A program made the translations under genes and the position numbers. From CAWCXF01 sp963799455 (lineage in GTDB: Bacteria; Pseudomonadota; Alphaproteobacteria; Rhodobacterales; Rhodobacteraceae): a DNA stretch of 64,000 nt. Within the stretch, counting starts at the first letter, position 1, and every line of letters starts with the position of its first letter. Below are positions 35,875-43,883 of the stretch, piece by piece. The notes under the pieces were generated by a model that worked only from the letters and a program-made list of their open reading frames with translations, was not told the origin of the DNA and searched no databases. Where the stretch lies: the NCBI GenBank assembly GCA_963799455.1, contig CAWCXF010000007.1:124001-188000 (forward strand), read 5' to 3'.

Positions 35875-36561
35875 ATGGATGCACTCAACGCAGCGTGGGG
35901 AGCCTTTGTGGCGAAGGCAGGTTCGCAACCCGCAGTCGGCGGAAAAGCCGGTACCGAGTTTAGTGGGCTCGGTCCGTTGAAGGCCGGCGAAGCGGGGCCA
36001 CGCGACGTTCGCGTGGGCAGCTTTACGTTCTTCCCCGGCGCGCCACGCGACGATATCGAGTTTGCGGACGACGCATTCTTGTTCGCGCAAAGCGAAACGC
36101 GTGCCCTCGTCGTGGACGAGGACGGGAAAATCAACGAGGTTCACATGGGAGGCGCGCACCCAGTGCCGTTTTCGTTGGCCGAAGTCCTTGAGCTCGCGAC
36201 GCCCTTCGTCGGCGTCTCCCTCGAAGAGGTCGGCGAGACTGGCTTCCTGTCGCCAAGTACCGAAGCGGCGATGCGCGAGAGCCTCGGCGCCAAGTTCAAC
36301 ACCTCCGCCGATCTCTTCGGCGTGCCGCTCCTCGAAGGAGCACGTTCGGAACTCGAAGGGCGAATACGCGGAAGCCACATGCTCATCGTCGTCGCAGTCG
36401 TCTTGCTCTTGGGGATCGTCCTCATCGCCACGGCCGTCAGCAGCGTCGTGATGAAGGTGGCCGTGTCCCTGATGCTCGGCTGCGTCCCCGTGACGCTGAT
36501 CGTGATGGGCCTGCGTAGCCGGGCCAAAGCGCAAGAAGAGCTGCTCCGATTGCCGAGCTAG
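35875..36561 (+). CDS. hypothetical membrane protein
   Basis: A 228-residue protein starting 17 bp after ychF and probably co-transcribed with it. The first ~165 residues are soluble. Two adjacent hydrophobic helices (~residues 163-210: LIVVAVVLLLGIVLIA and VSLMLGCVPVTLIVMG) place it in the membrane near the C-terminus. No family recognised. The position after ychF is not known to imply function. Confidence 0.6.
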   Translation: MDALNAAWGAFVAKAGSQPAVGGKAGTEFSGLGPLKAGEAGPRDVRVGSFTFFPGAPRDDIEFADDAFLFAQSETRALVVDEDGKINEVHMGGAHPVPFSLAEVLELATPFVGVSLEEVGETGFLSPSTEAAMRESLGAKFNTSADLFGVPLLEGARSELEGRIRGSHMLIVVAVVLLLGIVLIATAVSSVVMKVAVSLMLGCVPVTLIVMGLRSRAKAQEELLRLPS

Positions 36562-36600
36562 ATCAAGTCATCTCGGCCGCAAAGGCAACGTCGTTGAGCT

Positions 36601-36642
36601 CTAACGCGTTTCGCAATCGACCTAACGCGTTTCACAGTCGAC
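36601..36642. repeat. 21-bp tandem duplication over a stop codon
   Basis: Two 21-bp copies lie head to tail and differ at two positions. On the minus strand both read V-D-C-E-T-R-stop, so the end of the secreted protein gene has been duplicated in frame with its stop codon. Confidence 0.9.
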
Positions 36643-36930
36643 GATGGCTTCGAACACTGAAGAAGGCGAGCCAGTGCGCGTGATGACGCTCTCTTCTTCG
36701 CCGGACGCCACGTTGATGCTCTGGGGCTGCGGCGTCACGTCCGTCGACACGCGGCAGCGGACGCCTTCTTCGCAGGTGTTGCGAACAGTCACGATGTGGT
36801 GGTGGCCATAGCCGCGGTACGGCGCTGACTTTCGTACCTCGACGCAGCGCGGCCCTTCCACTTCGTCCGCCATCGCACCGAAGGGGGCCACGAGGAGAGC
36901 TCCTAGGATTAACATCATCGTCCGCGCCAT
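36622..36930 (-). CDS. small secreted protein
   Basis: A 102-residue protein with a signal peptide (LILGALLVAPFGAMA). A ~75-residue Cys-containing domain follows (RCVEVRK, NTCEEGVRCRV, VDCETR). Four cysteines suggest two disulphides. No family recognised. A second copy of its last six codons and stop follows directly in tandem. Confidence 0.6.
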   Translation of the reverse strand: MARTMMLILGALLVAPFGAMADEVEGPRCVEVRKSAPYRGYGHHHIVTVRNTCEEGVRCRVSTDVTPQPQSINVASGEEESVITRTGSPSSVFEAIVDCETR

Positions 36931-37264
36931 GCCTTAGAGTGCGCGTCGAAGGAGATGAGCGCAACTCCGTGGCGGTCCTAATGGCTTAGCCGTCCGAAGG
37001 GCGATGCGCGGATGGACTTTGAGTCGCCGCGCGAGCTACGCCACCGTTTGTTGCTCTTGCAACACCGTCAAGGGGACGTTTGCTTTGAGCGCGCTCGGTG
37101 TCCTCCGTCCTCGCTTTCGTCTGAACCGACTCCCCTTCCCCGGTCCTTCGAGAAGGGTAGGGAGGTTCGGCTTGACGTAGAGCTAGGGAACGCGATGCTC
37201 GCGTGCCAACCGCTTCGGGCACGAGCTTGATGCGACCATCCTACCTTTCAAACAGGCTACCACG
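36931..37264. other. gene-free stretch
   Basis: About 330 bp between divergent genes. Short open frames exist on both strands, but none has a start site, composition or domain I trust. No clear repeat or hairpin was seen. Confidence 0.4.
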
Positions 37265-37807
37265 GTGACCAGCCGACTTCTGCCCCTACTCTACTGCCTT
37301 CTCTTTGCTTGCGTCTCCCAAACGCAGACAAGTCACGAGTCAGCCCTCGACCTGAACCCGTCTTTTCGTACCTACGCGGTGCTCAGTCACGCCGTGGGCC
37401 AGCGCGCGTCCATCGATGGCGAACTTGAAACCGCCATCCACGCCCGTCTCGGCGAGCTCAACTATGAGCGTGTGCCGGCAAGCGAAGCGGATCTCCTCAT
37501 CAGCTACAAGTTGCTTCTCTCCAACGAACGACGTGTCGCTGTAGCCCCACTGCACGGTCCGCCCATGGCGCCCGTTGGCGACGTCGGCAACTTTGGCGGC
37601 GACGAGATCTTCGTCGAGCCCGCCTACATAGACGAAGGCTCACAGGAAAAGGTCTTGCTCGTCCTCATCCAGGAGCGGCGAACGATGCGAACGCTGTGGC
37701 TCGGATGGGCCAGTGGTCGCGTTGCCAGTGACGACATCGACGCTCGCACTCTTGCGGCGCTCTCCGACGTCCTCGCGCGATTGCCGCCTGCCGAGAACGT
37801 GAACTGA
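37265..37807 (+). CDS. DUF4136-like lipoprotein
   Basis: A 180-residue protein starting at GTG, with a signal peptide and lipobox (LLFAC). It has FRTYAVLSHAVGQRASIDGELETAIHARLGELNYERV and, near the end, TLWLGWASG, the layout of DUF4136 lipoproteins (function unknown, outer-membrane associated). It is followed by remains of a SulP transporter gene in the same orientation. Confidence 0.65.
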   Translation: MTSRLLPLLYCLLFACVSQTQTSHESALDLNPSFRTYAVLSHAVGQRASIDGELETAIHARLGELNYERVPASEADLLISYKLLLSNERRVAVAPLHGPPMAPVGDVGNFGGDEIFVEPAYIDEGSQEKVLLVLIQERRTMRTLWLGWASGRVASDDIDARTLAALSDVLARLPPAENVN

Positions 37808-37950
37808 TCCACCCGCACGACGCCGTCAAGCAGCCGCTTCACCACCCGATCTCCAGATCCCGGAGGTCTCACCACCCGGACGAACATCCAGTTACTCTCA
37901 AGACCCGTATTCACGCGCATCCAGAAGCCTCTCACCGTCATCAACTGGAA

Positions 37951-38469
37951 TGCTGTGGGACTGGGTGACGCTTGGTGTGAACTACGGCTTTCCGCGCATC
38001 ACCAAGAAGGTACCCTCCGTCCTCGTCGCCCTCGTCGTGGGAACAGGACGGCCATGGTCGCGGGTCTGGGTGTTCCCACCATTGAAACCCGAAGACCCCC
38101 TGGGATGACGAGAAGCCACTTGGCGAACACCCGTCGATCTACATCAAGCATCTCTACGGACCGCTGTTCTTTGGCTTCAGCGCGGGATTTCGAGATTTGG
38201 CTGACCGTTTGCCGGAAGGGACAAACACCCTCGTCGTCCGAATGGAGCGTGTTCCCTACCTCGACGAGTCTGGACTCTACACCTTGGAGGACTCCATCTT
38301 GCGCCTTGCGCAAAAAGGTACGACGGTCCTTCTCACGGGAGTGGGCGAATACTCGCTCAACATGCTCCAACGGATTGGGCTCGTACCCAATCTCGTGAGC
38401 GAAGACGAGATTTTTAGAGATTTCGACGAGTGCATCGCGTGGCTGCGTAAGAAAAGACCCCTATCATGA
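37951..38469 (+). pseudogene. SulP family anion transporter, C-terminal remnant
   Basis: Two pieces in different frames remain. One carries WDWVTLGVNYGFPRITKKV and VPSVLVALVVGT, the last membrane segments of a SulP transporter. The other (from about 38,140) carries IYIKHLYGPLFFGF and the STAS domain (VVRMERVPYLDESGLYTLED, VLLTGVGEYSLNMLQRIG). A frameshift lies between about 38,030 and 38,150. The first ~350 residues are absent. Expected full length is over 500 residues, so this is a decayed gene rather than a single sequencing error. The STAS part (38,197-38,469) could still be translated. Confidence 0.7.
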
Positions 38470-38939
38470 CCAGAGTGCCCCCATGCTATTCAGTTTTCAT
38501 GCTTGCGAGTGCCTTGGGGTGCGGCGGCGCTCAGGCGGCGCCTAGGGAGCAAGCCTTCGTCCAAGACCATTATGACATCTCCAGCCATAGCGGGGGGCAC
38601 GTCACCGTCGGTCTTCGCGTCGTTCTGGACGAGAATACGGACGGTTCGCGCACGCATCTCGAAGCCGTCATCGTCGACCTCAATGGCGACGAGACCACGA
38701 CGGACCTGGGTGAATACGATGGACGAGTGACCCTTGTCGAGCCGACTGCCACGGAGATTGGCCACCTGCAGCTTGTCGAAGGCGCCATCGTCCACGACCT
38801 CGTGCTGATAGAAACCCCAGACCACCAGCGGCTCCAGCTACGCCTCGACGGTGTCATCGTGCGCGAGATTCCGCTTCCGGAGCACGAGGTCGTCGATCCG
38901 CAGTCTCCGTTTCTTCTGCGCCCACCTTTCAGCGACTGA
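38466..38939 (+). CDS. hypothetical lipoprotein
   Basis: A 157-residue protein with a signal peptide and lipobox-like ALGC near residue 19, then a beta-rich acidic domain (HYDISSHSGGHVTVGLRVVL, VDLNGDETTTDLGEYDG). Its ATG overlaps the stop of the SulP remnant as ATGA. No family recognised. Confidence 0.6.
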   Translation: MTRVPPCYSVFMLASALGCGGAQAAPREQAFVQDHYDISSHSGGHVTVGLRVVLDENTDGSRTHLEAVIVDLNGDETTTDLGEYDGRVTLVEPTATEIGHLQLVEGAIVHDLVLIETPDHQRLQLRLDGVIVREIPLPEHEVVDPQSPFLLRPPFSD

Positions 38940-39089
38940 CGACGTCCCGGCGAATAGAGTTCCGCATGGGTGCAGGGCGGGCTGCACGGCGGGCCGCCCT
39001 GCACGCCAGCGATGCACGCGGTCTAGCCCACTGCAAGCGCGGACGTACTGCGGTTGACCAATGCAGGTCAACACACCAAGGCAGGAGTA

Positions 39090-40013
39090 ATGACGCGATT
39101 CTCAAGCATATTGGTCGCTGTGGATGGTGGGACTCGAGACCGGGCAGCAATCGAGCAGGCGCTTGCGCTGGCGCAGCTCAACAATGCGCGGGTGACGGTG
39201 ATCTGTGCGAGCGACAAGTTACCGGAGCGCGGGCTGCAGTTGCTGCCGGGGTTGGATAGGACCGCGCTAGAACAGACGCGTGAGCAGCTGACGCACCTCC
39301 TCGACCCTTATCAACAAGACGGGCGGGTCGTTTCGACGAAGGTCGTGTTCGGCACCCCGTTCATCGAGATTATCCGAGAGGTGCTTCGCTCAGAACATGA
39401 TCTGCTGATAAAGACTGCGGAGACGGACAACGAAGCTGCCATTCGAGGCGCGACGGATATGCAGCTTATCCGCAAGTGCCCGTGCCCCGTCTGGCTCGTG
39501 AAACCAACGCAACAGAGTCCGGCTGCCGTCACCTGTGTCGTGGCCGCGATTGATCCGCGACACGGCGATGACACGCCAGAGCTGAACCAGACCATCCTTA
39601 AACTGGCCGCGTCCCTTGTGTCGCCGCAACAAGGCACGGTGCACGTCGTCCATGCATATCAGGACAGTCTCCCGACGGGGATACTCGCTCGGCTGGGGCA
39701 GAAATCCAGCGCGGCGTTCGCAAAACAAGTAGGCGCTCTGGCGGAAGAGGAAGTGGCGCGGCTGGTGGCGGCCAGCGACATTGAAGCCGTTCGCCACGAG
39801 GTTCATGTGCTCCGGGGTCGTCCTGACAACGTCATCCCCCAGGTGGCCAAAGAGCAGGACGCTCAGGTGATCGTGATGGGCACGATCGGCCGCGTAGGGA
39901 TTGCAGGGTACTTCATCGGAAACACGGCAGAGCAGGTCCTTGCCAACGTCACATCGGATGTGTTGGCCGTGGAACCGGCGGGCTTCGTGAGCCCCGTGCG
40001 CTTGGTGGATTAG
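39090..40013 (+). CDS. tandem universal stress protein (UspA-type)
   Basis: A 307-residue protein with two Usp domains. The first (MTRFSSILVAVDGGTRD) is degenerate in its nucleotide loop. The second ends GTIGRVGIAGYFIGNTAE, the G-x-x-G-x9-G-(S/N) ATP-binding pattern. Double-domain Usp proteins, such as UspE, act in stress survival. The ATG at 39,090 follows GCAGGAG at ideal spacing, which decides the start over an ATG 12 codons earlier. It heads a stress-type block with the baeRF-like and CPA2 antiporter genes. Confidence 0.9.
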   Translation: MTRFSSILVAVDGGTRDRAAIEQALALAQLNNARVTVICASDKLPERGLQLLPGLDRTALEQTREQLTHLLDPYQQDGRVVSTKVVFGTPFIEIIREVLRSEHDLLIKTAETDNEAAIRGATDMQLIRKCPCPVWLVKPTQQSPAAVTCVVAAIDPRHGDDTPELNQTILKLAASLVSPQQGTVHVVHAYQDSLPTGILARLGQKSSAAFAKQVGALAEEEVARLVAASDIEAVRHEVHVLRGRPDNVIPQVAKEQDAQVIVMGTIGRVGIAGYFIGNTAEQVLANVTSDVLAVEPAGFVSPVRLVD

Positions 40014-40209
40014 ACTGTGCCAAGGACTATAGGTAGGGACTCAACAGACGCGCAATGCCATCGCGGAGTCTTGGCCAGCGGCGCCTTTCAGCCGCCCCCG
40101 CGTCGCCTTCCGGCACTGCTGAACCGAACACTTCCTATTCCGGATGACGTCGAATACCTGTAACGAAGCGCACCTTTACGTCGCGGCCGTATGCCGCTAA
40201 CACCAGAGC

Positions 40210-40668
40210 ATGCGCACGATCACCAAGCTGTCGCTTTTCCTCATGGCCTGTGGCAGCCAGCGACAGCCAATCGACTCGTCGGAGTACACGCCGGTGCATG
40301 TCGCGGCGATTCAGTCGGCGACCCAATACGTCGTGTGCGACGCCGATGTTCAAGTCGTCCAAACGACCGACTACACCTACGCAGCGGTCGAATGCACCCG
40401 CCGGGAAGATTTGGCACCAGTCTCGTCTCGGGACCCTTTCACCTACGGATGCGATGGCTGCCGCGATATCATCCGTGGTCGAGGCGATGAAGGCTGCCTT
40501 GAGCGACATGAAGTACGGCAGGGGCTAACCCCGGCGCAGACGGCGTTTGAGATTCGCGGTTGCTCAGAGCCGATCACGGTGGTGTGTGGACTTTGCGGTG
40601 ATGAGACCCTGTGTGATGTCGCTGATGAGCGCAGCAACGTGGAGTGCACGGACAATCCCCGCGGGTGA
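40210..40668 (+). CDS. hypothetical Cys-rich lipoprotein
   Basis: A 152-residue protein with a short signal peptide and lipobox-like LMAC. Ten or more cysteines are spread over the mature part (YGCDGCRD, EGCLE, RGCSEP, VCGLCGDETLC, VECTDN), suggesting a disulphide-rich domain. No family recognised. The opposite strand is also open here but lacks a signal or any conserved feature. Confidence 0.5.
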   Translation: MRTITKLSLFLMACGSQRQPIDSSEYTPVHVAAIQSATQYVVCDADVQVVQTTDYTYAAVECTRREDLAPVSSRDPFTYGCDGCRDIIRGRGDEGCLERHEVRQGLTPAQTAFEIRGCSEPITVVCGLCGDETLCDVADERSNVECTDNPRG

Positions 40669-40823
40669 AGTCACTCACGCGAGGCAGGTGATTCCTGAGC
40701 GGCGATGTGTTTCCACCCGGTTCGTACCCGCGGCTGGTTGATGCGGCCTGGCGCTCCAAAAGAGGCAGCCCCATAGAGTTATGAGCCCGCTCCCAACAGG
40801 TTATCTTTTCTCAAGGAATCATC

Positions 40824-41921
40824 ATGCTCTACGTCGATATCCCCACCTCGTCCGAAATCGCGTCCCTCATCGCCGTCCGCGGGCCAGCCTGTGTTTCCAT
40901 CTATCTACCCACGACCAACCTGACCAACCAGATAAGCGCGGCACGCATCGAGATGTCGAACCTCCTGCGGCAAGCGGATGAACAGCTGGAGGCGGCCGGC
41001 GTTGACAAACAGATGCGCACGGCTGTTGAGAAGGAATTCAGCGGCTTGGCTCAGGACCAGGAGTTTTGGGCCTATCAGGCGAGGTCCCTGGCGATTTTTG
41101 CGCAACCTGGAAGTCACCGCACCTACCGACTGCCGACGAAGCTCGAGTCCAGCGTGCACGTCTCTGATCGATTGCACCTCACTCCTCTGTACCGGCTCAC
41201 GAGTCAGCCGCATCACGCCTTCATCTTGGCGCTGGAAGAAAAGAACGTGCGCCTGATCGAGATGTTCACCGACCTCGACGCCCGAGAGGTCGAGGTTCCG
41301 AACATGCCGGAGGATCTTGCGTCGGTCGTAGGCAAAGGGCCGGCCCAGGGCCAGGAGGTTTCTCAAAGTACGCAGTTGCGCAAGTATGCCCGAAGGGTCG
41401 ACTCAGCGCTGCGCGCTGTCATGGCGGGCCGGAGCGAGCCGCTGGTCATCGCAGCCGCGGAGCCTGTGAGCTCGGTATTCCGTTCCGAGAGCAGCTACTC
41501 CCACGTGGCGGCGGAGGGGATCAAGACAAGTCCGGCGCGCCTCTCGGCAGGTGAGCTCGCATCGCGGGCCAGGCCCATCATCGACGGCATTCATGCCGAC
41601 TCCATCGCGGCATTCGGCAAGCTCTATGCAGGACGCGCAGAGTCGGGGCGAGCGGCCAGCAACATCACGGACATCGCACGAGCGGCAACCTTCGGTGCGG
41701 TCGACACACTGATCGTCGATATCGACGAAGTCGTTCCTGGAACCATCGACGAGGAAACGGGAGTCGTGACGCTCGCCAAAGATGCCTCAGGGACGACCTA
41801 TGGGGTCATTGACGAGATCGCGGGCCGAGTGTTGCAAAACGGGGGCAAGGTGATCGGAGTCCGGCGCGAGGATGTTCCCGGTGACGGCGCCTTGGCGGCG
41901 GTGCTGCGATACAAGGTCTAA
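40824..41921 (+). CDS. baeRF family protein (archaeo-eukaryotic release-factor-like)
   Basis: A 365-residue protein starting MLYVDIPTSSEIASLIAVRG. The layout is that of bacterial baeRF proteins: an N-terminal domain with CVSIYLPTT, a middle eRF1-like domain (HHAFILALEEKNVRLIEM) and a C-terminal L7Ae-like region (TLIVDIDEVVPGTID). The baeRF families were predicted to act in ribosome hibernation or rescue under stress. The neighbouring universal stress protein supports that setting. The subfamily cannot be fixed by eye. CAAGGAATC lies ahead of the ATG as a plausible ribosome-binding site. Confidence 0.78.
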   Translation: MLYVDIPTSSEIASLIAVRGPACVSIYLPTTNLTNQISAARIEMSNLLRQADEQLEAAGVDKQMRTAVEKEFSGLAQDQEFWAYQARSLAIFAQPGSHRTYRLPTKLESSVHVSDRLHLTPLYRLTSQPHHAFILALEEKNVRLIEMFTDLDAREVEVPNMPEDLASVVGKGPAQGQEVSQSTQLRKYARRVDSALRAVMAGRSEPLVIAAAEPVSSVFRSESSYSHVAAEGIKTSPARLSAGELASRARPIIDGIHADSIAAFGKLYAGRAESGRAASNITDIARAATFGAVDTLIVDIDEVVPGTIDEETGVVTLAKDASGTTYGVIDEIAGRVLQNGGKVIGVRREDVPGDGALAAVLRYKV

Positions 41922-42054
41922 CCCTTGTTCACCCGTCAGGCCGGCCCGCCCGCGCATCTTTCAGGGCGAGAGCTCCTGAAACCCAATGAGCGCGCGAACG
42001 CCCAACGTCCAAGGGCCGTGCGCTTCGAAACGTGCCGGCGCAAGTTCCCGGGCT

Positions 42055-43632
42055 TCATCCACCGGGCTGCGGGTCGCTGTCCGCGAGCACGTGCGCTGCG
42101 AACCCAGTACCGGCTTCGGCGAGGAGATGCACCGCGATGTCAGCGCCGGCCTCCTTGAGTTCTTCGATTTGGTCCGGGTAGTGGGCGATTACCGCGACCT
42201 TCGTTTCGCCGTGACTCTCTTTCAGTTGACGAAGCGTCGTCATGTGGTCGCTATGGCTGGCCATTGTAAAAAGTGCCCACTCGATGGTCTGAAAGTGCAT
42301 TCGCTCCCAAAGTTCCGCGTCCGTGCCGCTGCCTTCGACGACCCACCGGCCCGCCTTGATGTGGTGCGACACCGTTGTCGCGTCGACATCAATCCCAACG
42401 ACCCGATGCCCTGCAGCCGTGAGGGTCTGATAGGCGGCGGTGCCAATCCTTCCCATCCCAAACACGAGATAGTCGGCGTCGGATAGGTCGACGCTCTTCT
42501 CTTCCTCCAGCCGCTCTGTGGACTGCCAGCGCACCAAGCGCGTCGAGTAGCGCGCAGCAAAAGCGTAGACGCGCTTGTTGATCGCCGCGGACGCCAAAAA
42601 GCTAAGGCTTAGCGCAAGCGCCATCGCGATGAGCCACGAGGGATCGAGGGTTCCCTGGGTCACCATTACCAACAAGACGATGAGACCAAACTCGCTGATC
42701 TGCGTAAGCGAGGCGCTTAACAGAAGGCTGGTCCGGACCCGCAGCCGAAAGCTCAGCCCCAGCCCAACGAATAGGAGGGCCTTCAGCGGTAGTAGGAGCG
42801 TGAAGATCACCGCTGCCCCGAATGTTGACGCTGAAGGAAGACCATACAGCCCAACGCTTACGAAAAAGCCGACGAGGAATACGTCTTTGAAGGCGAAGAG
42901 TGACTTGGCCAGCTCGTTCGCTTTGGGATGGTGGCCGCCCAGGAGAAGCCCCGCGATCAGTGCGCCGAGGTCTGGCTTCAGCCCGACGAGTTTCGCTAGC
43001 GCCGCGAAGCCGAACGTCGCGCAAAGCCCCGCCAATACCAGAAGTTCGCCGTGCCCGCAGTGCACGAGAAGACGCCGCAGAAACGGGCGTAGAGGAATGA
43101 GGAGAACCGCGCCGGCGGCCCAAGGGGACGGCAACGTTTCGCTCGTCGCCACGATAAAAACTACGGCCGCCACGTCTTGGACGACCAAGATCGCGATGCT
43201 CGCGCGACCGTAGAATGAATCCGAATCGTTGCGGTCTTCGAGAAGCTTGACGGCGAAGATAGTGCTGGAGAATGAGAGTCCGAATGCGAGCTTCGCCGCT
43301 GTCTCCACGCTGAGCGCGTCGAAGGGACGGACGCCCGCCGCCATCAGCACCATCAACACACAGGACGCCGCGGCGCCGAAAAGCAGCATGTGTGCGAGGG
43401 ACGTACCCCAAACATGTGGCCGAATAAGCGTGCGGAGGTCAAGCTTTAGGCCGATGGTAAAGAGTAGGAGCTGAACGCCGAGCTCGGCGACGGACTCGAT
43501 CGCCTCAGCGCCTTCGTAGCCCGCAAACGCCAGCACGAAGCCAGCGGCGAGAAAACCGAGGATAGGCTGTTGTCCAAGTCGTTTCGCGATGACGCCAAAG
43601 ACGAAGGCGGTACCTAGCCATACGAACTCCAT
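42055..43632 (-). CDS. CPA2 family monovalent cation:H+ antiporter (KefB/YbaL-like)
   Basis: A 525-residue transporter with about 12 hydrophobic segments up to residue ~375. A C-terminal RCK_N/TrkA-N domain follows, with the nucleotide motif VFGMGRIGTAAYQTL and acidic GIDVDATTV. Such proteins exchange K+ or Na+ for H+ and are gated by nucleotide or glutathione adducts. No ancillary KefF/KefG flavoprotein is next to it. It faces the stress-protein genes convergently, with 133 bp between stops. The C-terminus is short of a full RCK_C domain. Confidence 0.9.
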   Translation of the reverse strand: MEFVWLGTAFVFGVIAKRLGQQPILGFLAAGFVLAFAGYEGAEAIESVAELGVQLLLFTIGLKLDLRTLIRPHVWGTSLAHMLLFGAAASCVLMVLMAAGVRPFDALSVETAAKLAFGLSFSSTIFAVKLLEDRNDSDSFYGRASIAILVVQDVAAVVFIVATSETLPSPWAAGAVLLIPLRPFLRRLLVHCGHGELLVLAGLCATFGFAALAKLVGLKPDLGALIAGLLLGGHHPKANELAKSLFAFKDVFLVGFFVSVGLYGLPSASTFGAAVIFTLLLPLKALLFVGLGLSFRLRVRTSLLLSASLTQISEFGLIVLLVMVTQGTLDPSWLIAMALALSLSFLASAAINKRVYAFAARYSTRLVRWQSTERLEEEKSVDLSDADYLVFGMGRIGTAAYQTLTAAGHRVVGIDVDATTVSHHIKAGRWVVEGSGTDAELWERMHFQTIEWALFTMASHSDHMTTLRQLKESHGETKVAVIAHYPDQIEELKEAGADIAVHLLAEAGTGFAAHVLADSDPQPGG

Positions 43633-43883
43633 GCGACTGGATGTAGCAGCGCTGGGCAGCGGCTACGAGCGAGTTCGCGATGAAGCACTCTTCTTTTAGG
43701 ACTCGGGGGGTCGGGGGGCTCAGCGCTTGTCGGCGCGGGGGACGCTGCGGTTGAAGCGCCGAGAAGAGCACCTCGCGTTTGCTTGTCGCTGACGAATATA
43801 GATCAGAGAGTCAGTGGCGAAGTTGCCATCCGGGGAAGCCGTTCCATAAGACACGGAGAAGCCCTCCAAGGGACACGAACTTT

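Noticed and set aside
40135..40509. A minus-strand frame of 124 codons opposite the Cys-rich lipoprotein
   Set aside because: The plus strand has a signal peptide and lipobox-like start; the minus frame has neither.
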